From assembly GCA_903916355.1 (NCBI GenBank), contig CAIWWN010000224.1, positions 1-50,750 of the forward strand: a stretch of 50,750 nucleotides of DNA, read 5' to 3'. The notes below the pieces were generated by a model. That model saw only the letters and a list, made by a program, of their open reading frames with translations. It was not told the origin of the DNA and searched no databases. Position numbers and translations under genes: made by a program. The DNA is from an uncultured Burkholderiales bacterium. Lineage in GTDB: Bacteria; Pseudomonadota; Gammaproteobacteria; Burkholderiales; Burkholderiaceae_C. This document shows positions 42,872-50,750 of the stretch, in pieces. The first letter of the stretch is position 1. Each line of letters begins with the position of its first letter.

Positions 42872-45800
42872 TTAAACGAGCACGCGCTCGATGCCGCCGG
42901 CGTTGGCGGCACTCACATACTCGGGCATCCAGTTTTCACCCAGGATGTGCTTGGCCATTTCGACCACGATGTAGTCGGCTTCGAGCAGGCCGTTTTGCAA
43001 GTCATCTTGATAGCGATTCAAACCCATCAGACAGCTCGGACAAGAGGTGAGAATTTTGATGTTCTCCTCAGATTTGACCGCGCCCGATTGCCGCAATGCA
43101 ACCTCGCCTTTGCGAATTTCTTCTTCTTTGCGAAAGCGAATTTGCGTCGAAATATCGGGACGAGACGAGGCCAAGCCCCCGCTTTCGCCGCAACAGCGAG
43201 TGCTCTCCAAAACACCATCGCCCAACAAGGCAGTGACAGTTTTCATCGGCGCCTGCAACTTCATCGGGCTGTGGCAAGGGTCGTGGTACAGGTAAGCGCC
43301 TTGGGATTCAAGCTTGATGCCTTTTTCCAGCAAGTACTCGTGAATGTCCACAATGCGGCAACCCGGGAAGATCTTGTCAAACTCATAGCCCTGCAACTGG
43401 TCATAGCAAGTACCGCAACTGACCACCACGGTTTTGATGTCCAGGTAGTTCAGCGTGTTGGCGACGCGATGGAACAGCACCCGGTTGTCGGTGATGATTT
43501 TTTCGGCCTTGTCGAACTGGCCCGAGCCCTTTTGCGGGTAACCGCAACACAGGTAGCCCGGCGGCAGCACCGTTTGCACACCCGCATGCCACAGCATGGC
43601 CTGCGTGGCCAAACCCACTTGGCTGAACAAACGCTCGGAGCCGCAACCAGGGAAATAAAACACCGCCTCGGTCTCGGCCGTTGTAGCCTGCGGATTGCGA
43701 ATGATCGGCACGTAATCCTTGTCTTCAATGTCCAACAAAGCACGTGCGCCTTTCTTAGGCAAGCCCCCAGGCATTTTCTTGTTAATGAAGTGAATCACCT
43801 GCTCTTTGATGGCGGGCTGACCTACAGAGGCTGGGGGCAACTTGGTCTGTTGGCGTGCCCATACATTGAGCACGCGATTGCCCAAGCGCTGGGCTTTGAA
43901 GCTGATTTTGGTTAAAGCCTGACCCAGTGCAATCGCACTCGGGCTGGTCGTGCCAATGAACCACGATTGGAACTCGGCCGCAGGCCGGAAACTCTTCTTG
44001 CCCATCTTGCGCAGCAAATTGCGCATGTTCATGGTCACGTCGCCAAAGTCTATCTTCACCGGGCAAGGCGACAGGCATTTGTGACACACCGTGCAATGGT
44101 CCGCCACGTCCTCAAACTCTTGCCAATGCTTGATCGACACGCCGCGGCGGGTTTGCTCTTCGTACAAGAAGGCTTCCACCAGCAGCGAGGTGGCCAAAAT
44201 TTTGTTGCGTGGGCTGTACAGCAAATTGGCGCGCGGCACATGGGTGGCGCACACGGGCTTGCACTTGCCGCAGCGCAGGCAGTCTTTCACGCTGGCCGCA
44301 ATGTCGCCAATATCCGACTGTTGCATGATCAGCGACTCATGGCCCATCAGGCCAAAGCTGGGGGTGTAGGCGTTGGTCAAATCGGCTTGCAAGGTTTCGC
44401 CTTGCGGGCCTTTGACGTGACGCATCAGCTTGCCTTTGTTAAAGCGCCCTTGCGGATCGACGCGCTGTTTGTAATCGGCAAACGGTTGCAACTCGGCATC
44501 GCTCATGAATTCGAGCTTGGTGATGCCAATGCCATGCTCGCCAGAGATCACGCCGTCCAGGCTGCGCGCCAAGGCCATGATGCGGGTGACCGCTTCATGC
44601 GCGGTTTGCAGCATGTCGTAGTTGTCGCTGTTGACCGGGATGTTGGTGTGCACATTGCCGTCACCGGCATGCATGTGCAAGGCCACCCACACGCGCCCTT
44701 TGAGCACGCGCTGGTGAATGGCGGTGCATTCGGTCAGGATCGGCTCGAACGCGGCGCCTGAAAAAATCGCACGCAAAGGCTCGCGGATCTGGGTTTTCCA
44801 GCTGGCGCGCAGGCTGTGATCCTGCAAGGGCACAAACAAACCTTCCAGGTCGTTCAGCCAACCCTGCCACAAGGCACGCGTCTCGCGCACCACCGCCAAG
44901 GCTTGGCCCACCCGCTCTTCGAGCAGCTCGGCGGCGGGAATGTCGTTGGCATCTTCTTGCTTGCCCAAGGGCAAGTTGCCGCGTGCCAAAAATTGCTCCA
45001 GTTCGTTGCACAGGGCCAGCTTGTTACGCAAGCTCAAGTCGATGTTGATGTACTCGATGCCGTCGGTGTACTCGGCCATGCGCGGCAGCGGGATCACCAC
45101 GTCTTCGTTCACCTTGAAAGCGTTGGTGTGCTTGGAGATGGCGGCCGTGCGTTTGCGGTCGGCCCAGAATTTCTTGCGCGCTTCGGGGCTGATGGCGACA
45201 AAGCCCTCGCCGCTGCGCGAGTTGGCCAGGCGCACCACCTCGGAGGTGACGCGCGCCACGTCATCGGGGTTGTCGCCGGCAATGTCGGCCAGCAACAGCA
45301 TCTTGGGGAAATGACCGCGTTTGGACTTGGTGGTGTAACCCACGGCGCGCATATAGCGCTCGTCTAAATGCTCCAAACCGGCCAACAGCACGCCCGAGCG
45401 TTTTTGCTCGGCAAACATGAAGTCTTTGATCTCCACAATGCTGGGCACGGCGTCTTTGGCGTTGCCAAAGAACTCCATGCACACGGTGCGGGTGTGCTCG
45501 GGCATGCGGTGCAGCACCCAGCGGGCGCTGGTGATCAGGCCGTCACAACCTTCTTTTTGCACGCCAGGCAGGCCGGCCAGAAACTTGTCGGTGACGTCCT
45601 TGCCCAGGCCTTCCTTGCGGAAGGCTTTGCCGGGAATCACCAAGGTTTCGGTGCGCAACGGGGTTTTGCCGTCGGCTTTGAAGTAACGCAGCTCAAAAGT
45701 CGCGACTTCGGCGTCGTGGATCTTGCCCATGTTGTGGTCCATGCGCACCACGTCCAGCCATTCGGCGTCGGGCGTGACCATGCGCCAGCTGGCCAGGTTA

Positions 45801-46741
45801 TCCAGGGCTGTGCCCCACAGCACGGCTTTTTTGCCGCCAGCATTCATGGCGACGTTGCCACCGATGCAGCTGGCCTCGGCCGAGGTCGGATCCACCGCAA
45901 ACACAAAACCTGCGCGCTCAGCCGCATCGGCCACGCGCTGCGTGACCACACCGGCTTCGGTCCACAGCGTGGGCACAGGGCGGTCCACACCCGGCAGGTC
46001 CAGCAGCTCGACTTGGCTCATGCCTTCGAGCTTTTCGGTGTTGATCACCGCGCTTTGCCAGGTCAGTGGGATCGCGCCGCCGGTGTAGCCGGTGCCGCCG
46101 CCGCGTGGAATGATGGTCAGCTCCAGCTCAATACAGCCTTTGACCAGCTGCGCCATTTCGGCTTCGCTGTCGGGCGTGAGCACCACAAACGGGTATTCCA
46201 CGCGCCAGTCGGTGGCGTCGGTCACATGGCTGACGCGCGACAGGGCGTCAAACTTGATGTTGTCTTTGGCCGTGAGGCGGCCCAAGGCTTTTTGTGTCTG
46301 ACGACGCAAGCTGGCCATGGCCGCAATGGCCTGGTCAAAAGCTTTCAAGGCCTGTTGCGCCAGGGTCAGCAATTCGCCCACCAGCGCGTCGCGGAGGGCG
46401 TCGGCTTCGGGGGTGCGGCGCTTTTGCACTTCGCCCAGGCGGTGGTTCAGGGCGTCGACCAGCATTTGGCGCCGGCCGGGGTTGTCCAGCAAATCGTCTT
46501 GCAGGTAGGGATTGCGCTGCACCACCCAAATATCACCCAGCACCTCGTACAGCATGCGGGCCGAACGGCCGGTACGCCGTTCCTGGCGCAGCTGGTTCAG
46601 CAAATCCCAGGCGCGGGCGCCCAACAAACGAATCACAATTTCCCGGTCAGAGAAACTGGTGTAGTTGTAAGGAATTTCGCGCAGGCGCGGCGCCGACTCG
46701 TCGGCTTGCATCAGGTGTTGGAGCGTTGTGGGTGCGTTCAT
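42872..46741 (-). CDS. 1289-residue FAD/Fe-S dehydrogenase fusion (DUF3683)
   Basis: This very large protein joins four parts. DUF3683 comes first (about 10-160). An FAD-binding type 4 domain has [16 protein letters not shown] near residue 212. A dehydrogenase C-terminal domain ends near 790. Two 4Fe-4S motifs follow, [11 protein letters not shown] near residue 817 and [12 protein letters not shown] near residue 883. Two cysteine-rich CCG domains contain [32 protein letters not shown] and CPSCLMG. It is like a fused GlcD-GlcF or D-lactate dehydrogenase and probably oxidises a 2-hydroxyacid, passing electrons to quinone. The substrate is unknown. Confidence 0.9.
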   Translation of the reverse strand: MNAPTTLQHLMQADESAPRLREIPYNYTSFSDREIVIRLLGARAWDLLNQLRQERRTGRSARMLYEVLGDIWVVQRNPYLQDDLLDNPGRRQMLVDALNHRLGEVQKRRTPEADALRDALVGELLTLAQQALKAFDQAIAAMASLRRQTQKALGRLTAKDNIKFDALSRVSHVTDATDWRVEYPFVVLTPDSEAEMAQLVKGCIELELTIIPRGGGTGYTGGAIPLTWQSAVINTEKLEGMSQVELLDLPGVDRPVPTLWTEAGVVTQRVADAAERAGFVFAVDPTSAEASCIGGNVAMNAGGKKAVLWGTALDNLASWRMVTPDAEWLDVVRMDHNMGKIHDAEVATFELRYFKADGKTPLRTETLVIPGKAFRKEGLGKDVTDKFLAGLPGVQKEGCDGLITSARWVLHRMPEHTRTVCMEFFGNAKDAVPSIVEIKDFMFAEQKRSGVLLAGLEHLDERYMRAVGYTTKSKRGHFPKMLLLADIAGDNPDDVARVTSEVVRLANSRSGEGFVAISPEARKKFWADRKRTAAISKHTNAFKVNEDVVIPLPRMAEYTDGIEYINIDLSLRNKLALCNELEQFLARGNLPLGKQEDANDIPAAELLEERVGQALAVVRETRALWQGWLNDLEGLFVPLQDHSLRASWKTQIREPLRAIFSGAAFEPILTECTAIHQRVLKGRVWVALHMHAGDGNVHTNIPVNSDNYDMLQTAHEAVTRIMALARSLDGVISGEHGIGITKLEFMSDAELQPFADYKQRVDPQGRFNKGKLMRHVKGPQGETLQADLTNAYTPSFGLMGHESLIMQQSDIGDIAASVKDCLRCGKCKPVCATHVPRANLLYSPRNKILATSLLVEAFLYEEQTRRGVSIKHWQEFEDVADHCTVCHKCLSPCPVKIDFGDVTMNMRNLLRKMGKKSFRPAAEFQSWFIGTTSPSAIALGQALTKISFKAQRLGNRVLNVWARQQTKLPPASVGQPAIKEQVIHFINKKMPGGLPKKGARALLDIEDKDYVPIIRNPQATTAETEAVFYFPGCGSERLFSQVGLATQAMLWHAGVQTVLPPGYLCCGYPQKGSGQFDKAEKIITDNRVLFHRVANTLNYLDIKTVVVSCGTCYDQLQGYEFDKIFPGCRIVDIHEYLLEKGIKLESQGAYLYHDPCHSPMKLQAPMKTVTALLGDGVLESTRCCGESGGLASSRPDISTQIRFRKEEEIRKGEVALRQSGAVKSEENIKILTSCPSCLMGLNRYQDDLQNGLLEADYIVVEMAKHILGENWMPEYVSAANAGGIERVLV

Positions 46742-46911
46742 TGTCTAACCAGTCGCAGCCTGAACCAGGCACAGGTGTGTGTCATAGGCTGAGTGGCAAT
46801 TTTATCGCAGTGCAACATAACCCTTCGCTCTGAAGGCAGGCTTGGCTCAGCGCCACCCCGGAACTTGGCCAGCCGTCGCTCGCCGCTAAACTCACCTATG
46901 GAAAGCACGGA

Positions 46912-46951
46912 TTGTCATTTTTAATTCATGGGACTGTAATGAACATGACAT
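46912..46951 (+). promoter_or_regulatory. four-unit Pho box upstream of ugpB
   Basis: Four 7-base units lie at exact 11-base spacing: TTGTCAT (46912), AATTCAT (46923), CTGTAAT (46934) and ATGACAT (46945). The PhoB consensus half-site is CTGTCAT, matched at 6, 4, 6 and 5 of 7 positions. The array ends 62 bases before the ugpB ATG, which fits activation by PhoB under phosphate starvation. Confidence 0.7.
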
Positions 46952-47013
46952 CCAAGCCATTTAGGCTTGAGCGTAGTTTTCGGACTCTTTCACCTCTTCA
47001 GGACGCTATCACC

Positions 47014-48321
47014 ATGAATTTAAAACTGACCCTGGCCGCCGCAGCACTGGCCGCCAGCAGCCTTACTGTGCAGGCCCAGACCGAGATACAGTGGTGGCAC
47101 TCTATGACCGCCGTGAATGGCGAATGGGTCAACGATCTGGCGAAAAACTTCAATGCAAGCCAAAAAGACTACAAGATCAACCCGGTCTTCAAAGGTTCGT
47201 ACGACGAGTCCATGACGGCGGCCGTGGCGGCTTTTCGCGCCGGCAACGCCCCGCACATCCTGCAAGTGTTCGAAGTCGGTACCGCCACCATGATGGCCAG
47301 CAAGGGCGTCGTCGTGCCCGTGGGCAAAGTGATGCAGGACGCGGGCTACAAGTTTGACCCTTCGGTGTATGTGCCCGCGGTGGCCGGTTACTACACAGCG
47401 CCCAATGGCCAGATGCTGTCCTACCCGTTCAACAGTTCGACCACCGTGTTCTATTTCAACAAGGACGCATTCAAGGCCGCCGGCATTTCCACTGACAAAG
47501 CACCGCAAACTTGGCCTGAAGTGGCCTTGGCCGCGGCCAAACTCAAAGCCAGTGGCCACAAATGCCCGCTGACCATTGCCTGGCAAGGCTGGACCCAGCT
47601 GGAAAGCTTCTCCACCTGGCACAACGTCGAACTGGCCACCCAGGGCAATGGCATGCGCGGCCTGAACGCCCGCTTGGTCGCCAACTCGCCTTTGCACGTG
47701 CGCCACATCGAAAACCTGGGCAATATGGCCAAACAAGGCCTGTTTGTCTACAAAGGCCGTGCCAACGTGCCTGAGGCCTCCTTCGTTTCCGGTGAATGCG
47801 CCATGATCACCACCTCCTCGGGCTTTTACGGCAACGTGGCCAAAAACGCCAAATTTGCCTACGGCCTGTCGACCCTGCCCTACTACCCTGATGTGCCGGG
47901 CGCACCGCAGAACACCGTGATTGGCGGCGCGAGTCTGTGGGTGATGTCGGGCAAGAAGGCCGAAGAATACAAAGGTGTAGCCACCTTCTTCAATTACCTG
48001 TCGAATGCCGAAGTGCAGTCGGCCAGCCACAAGCGCACCGGCTACCTGCCGATCACCATGGCGGCCTTCAAGCTGACCGAGCAGTCGGGCTTTTACAAGC
48101 AAAACCCGGGCACCGACACCGCCGTGAACCAGATGATCCGCAAGACCACTGACAAATCACGCGGCATTCGTCTGGGCAACTATGTGCAGATCCGCGCCAT
48201 CGAGGACGAAGAGTTTGAGCAGGTCTGGGCCGGCAAGAAAACCGCCAAAGAAGCACTGGACAGCATCAACCTGCGCGGCAACGAGTTGCTGGTCCGTTTC
48301 GAAAAAGCCAACAAAGGTTAA
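47014..48321 (+). CDS. ugpB: sn-glycerol-3-phosphate-binding protein
   Basis: This 435-residue periplasmic receptor binds sn-glycerol-3-phosphate for import. A signal peptide ends at TVQAQ (residues 1-22). UgpB blocks are present: TEIQWWHSMTAVNGEWVNDLAKNFN, YPFNSSTTVFYFNKDAFKAAG, ANVPEASFVSGECAMITTSSGFYGNV and GGASLWVMSGK. The ATG at 47014 starts the signal peptide; a longer frame from 46912 crosses the promoter and was rejected. It leads ugpBAEC under a Pho box. Confidence 0.94.
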   Translation: MNLKLTLAAAALAASSLTVQAQTEIQWWHSMTAVNGEWVNDLAKNFNASQKDYKINPVFKGSYDESMTAAVAAFRAGNAPHILQVFEVGTATMMASKGVVVPVGKVMQDAGYKFDPSVYVPAVAGYYTAPNGQMLSYPFNSSTTVFYFNKDAFKAAGISTDKAPQTWPEVALAAAKLKASGHKCPLTIAWQGWTQLESFSTWHNVELATQGNGMRGLNARLVANSPLHVRHIENLGNMAKQGLFVYKGRANVPEASFVSGECAMITTSSGFYGNVAKNAKFAYGLSTLPYYPDVPGAPQNTVIGGASLWVMSGKKAEEYKGVATFFNYLSNAEVQSASHKRTGYLPITMAAFKLTEQSGFYKQNPGTDTAVNQMIRKTTDKSRGIRLGNYVQIRAIEDEEFEQVWAGKKTAKEALDSINLRGNELLVRFEKANKG

Positions 48322-48330
48322 TGCTTCGTT

Positions 48331-49218
48331 TTGGCTGCTGAAAAACGCGTTGTCTTTCGCTCACGATGGCTGCCTTGGGCGCTGATTGCACCCCAGTTCG
48401 CCATCATCAGCGTCTTCTTTTTCTGGCCCGCCGGTCAGGCCTTGCTGCAATCTTTCCAGCAATCTGACCCGTTTGGCACCTCGGTCGCCTGGGTAGGGCT
48501 CGAAAACTTCATCAACCTGTGGAACGACGCGACCTACCTCGCCTCGTTTGAAACCACGGCCCGCTTCTCGCTGCTGGTGGCGGGGTTGGGCATCTCGATC
48601 TCGCTGCTCCTGGCCTACTTTGCCGACCGCGTGGTGCGCGGCACCACGCTGTACCGCACCTTGCTGATCTGGCCTTACGCCGTGGCCCCGGCCGTGGCGG
48701 GCGTGGTGTGGTTATTTTTGTTTTCGCCCAGCATCGGCGTGGTGTCTTACGCGCTGAACCAATGGGGCTTTGAGTGGAACAGCTTGCTCAACAGCCGCCA
48801 CGCCATGGCCTTGATCGTCATGGCCGCCGTGTGGAAGCAGCTGTCTTACAACTTTCTGTTTTTCTTGGCCGGGCTGCAAAGCATTCCCAAATCACTGATC
48901 GAGGCGGCGGCGATTGATGGCGCTGGCCCTTGGCGCCGCTTTTGGACGATCCAGTTCCCCCTGCTTTCACCCACCAGTTTTTTCTTGCTGGTGATCAACG
49001 TGGTCTACGCCTTTTTTGACACCTTCGGTATCGTGGACGCCGCCACCAAAGGCGGGCCTGGCAAAGACACGGCGATCTTGGTCTACAAAGTGTATTTCGA
49101 CGGCTTCAAGGCCATGGACTTGGGCGGCTCGGCCGCGCAGTCGGTGGTGTTGATGGTGATCGTGGTGGCGCTGACGGTGGTGCAATTTCGCTTCGTCGAG
49201 AAAAAAGTGAATTACTGA
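48331..49218 (+). CDS. ugpA: sn-glycerol-3-phosphate ABC permease UgpA
   Basis: This 295-residue inner-membrane permease has about six transmembrane helices and the EAA loop [22 protein letters not shown]. The match to UgpA begins at [13 protein letters not shown]. The frame has no ATG near that point; TTG at 48331 is the only start codon that gives the right N-terminus. An ATG at 48321 is in another frame and stops after six codons. A rare start or a base error is possible. Confidence 0.92.
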   Translation: MAAEKRVVFRSRWLPWALIAPQFAIISVFFFWPAGQALLQSFQQSDPFGTSVAWVGLENFINLWNDATYLASFETTARFSLLVAGLGISISLLLAYFADRVVRGTTLYRTLLIWPYAVAPAVAGVVWLFLFSPSIGVVSYALNQWGFEWNSLLNSRHAMALIVMAAVWKQLSYNFLFFLAGLQSIPKSLIEAAAIDGAGPWRRFWTIQFPLLSPTSFFLLVINVVYAFFDTFGIVDAATKGGPGKDTAILVYKVYFDGFKAMDLGGSAAQSVVLMVIVVALTVVQFRFVEKKVNY

Positions 49219-49220
49219 AC

Positions 49221-50071
49221 ATGATCGAGCGCAACCGTTTACTTGACACCATCGCGCACGTCGTGCTCATTTTGGGCGTGCTGGTGGTAGCGTTTCCGAT
49301 TTACGTCACCTTTGTGGCCTCCACCCACACCATGGAAGAAGTCGTCAAAACCCCCATGCCGCTGTGGCCGGGCAGTCACCTCATTGAGAACTACAGCGCC
49401 GCCTTATTGGGCGATCGTATTGGCATGGGCTCGACAGCGCCCGTGGGCCACATGATGCTGGTGAGCTTGATCAGCGCTTTGGTCATCTCGCTGGGCAAGA
49501 TCGCCATCTCGCTGCTCTCGGCGTTTGCCATCGTTTTCTTTCGCTTTCCGTTTCGCATGGCCATTTTTTGGTCGATTTTCATCACCCTCATGCTGCCGGT
49601 GGAAGTGCGCATTGGCCCCACCTACCAAGTGGTGGCCGACTTGGGACTGCTCAACAGTTACGCCGGCCTCACTGTGCCTTTGATTGCCTCGGCCACGGCG
49701 ACTTTTTTGTTTCGGCAATTCTTCTTGACCATTCCCGACGAGCTGATTGAAGCCGCGCGCATGGACGGCGCCAGCCCGATTCAGTTTTTCAAAGACATCC
49801 TGCTGCCCCTGTCGGTGACCAGCATGTCGGCCCTGTTTGTAATCCAGTTCATTTACGGCTGGAACCAGTACCTGTGGCCGCTGTTGGTGACCACCGAAGA
49901 AAACATGTACCCGGTGGTGATCGGCATCAAGCGCATGATCTCAGGGGGTGATGCGCAAACCGAATGGAATATCGTCATGGCCACGGCCATGCTGGCCATG
50001 ATCCCGCCGGCGCTGGTGGTCATGCTGATGCAAAAATGGTTCGTCAAGGGCCTGGTTGATACTGAAAAATA

Positions 50072-50072
<1 letters not shown>
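49221..50072 (+). CDS. ugpE: sn-glycerol-3-phosphate ABC permease UgpE
   Basis: This 283-residue permease pairs with UgpA. About six transmembrane helices are visible, with the EAA loop [21 protein letters not shown] and a [14 protein letters not shown]-like segment ([13 protein letters not shown]). It begins 2 bases after ugpA. Its stop overlaps the ugpC ATG (TAATG). Confidence 0.94.

Positions 50073-50750
<678 letters not shown>

Noticed and set aside
45368-46792. 474-codon plus-strand open frame opposite the FAD/Fe-S dehydrogenase
   Set aside because: The sense frame is a conserved multidomain enzyme, and the antisense product has no recognisable domain.

Overview
The window looks like the chromosome of a GC-rich betaproteobacterium, most likely Burkholderiales/Comamonadaceae (a Limnohabitans- or Rhodoferax-like lineage). 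The support is the rhodanese-grxC-secB-gpsA block, the DUF3460-scpA-panC block, a nudB-EEP-clsB run, the ubiE-Tim44-ubiJ-ubiB run, and two Bug-type (TctC) solute receptors. Nearly every gene is recognisable. No gap without a gene exceeds 300 bases; the largest are 46742-47013, 25809-26049, 17078-17280 and 1726-1915. I saw no tRNA, rRNA, CRISPR array or complete insertion sequence.

Left part (1-8.9 kb): the first ~73 bases resemble, on the minus strand, the 5' end of a group II intron beside a terminator. A sulfide-oxidation unit follows (ArsR-type sensor, monohaem cytochrome c, flavocytochrome c sulfide dehydrogenase-like flavoprotein). Next come a SRAP-family protein that lacks its catalytic Cys2, the Fe-S carrier ATPase Mrp, methionyl-tRNA synthetase, a DUF1275 membrane protein and a first SulP transporter.

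8.9-19.8 kb: DUF3460-scpA-panC; a BrnT/BrnA toxin-antitoxin pair whose promoter sits inside a perfect palindrome and predicts a leaderless toxin mRNA; gpsA-secB-grxC-rhodanese; gpmA, ctpA and a MoeB/ThiF enzyme; an amidase with looser codon use; a secreted nuclease.

19.2-26 kb: a MarR regulator diverges across a perfect palindromic operator from an apparent four-gene operon of two Bug receptors, a cytoplasmic sulfatase and a second SulP transporter. This reads as a module for uptake and desulfation of an organic sulfate ester. An exported/membrane pair of unknown function follows, driven from an AT-rich island.

26-30.6 kb (minus strand): nudB-EEP-clsB-folE-BLUF-DUF429, which joins pterin synthesis, a blue-light sensor and a predicted nuclease. 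30.7-34 kb (plus strand): a methyltransferase, a glutathione S-transferase homologue, a lone divergent ABC ATPase and an unknown membrane-anchored protein. They lie between nudB and aspS and end at a bidirectional terminator.

34-46.7 kb (minus strand): aspS-DUF502-fmdB, a sodium:solute symporter, ubiquinone genes (ubiE, Tim44-like, ubiJ, ubiB), DUF971 and a 1289-residue FAD/Fe-S dehydrogenase. 47-50.75 kb (plus strand): ugpBAEC for glycerol-3-phosphate uptake, preceded by four PhoB-type half-sites at exact 11-bp spacing; ugpC runs off the window.
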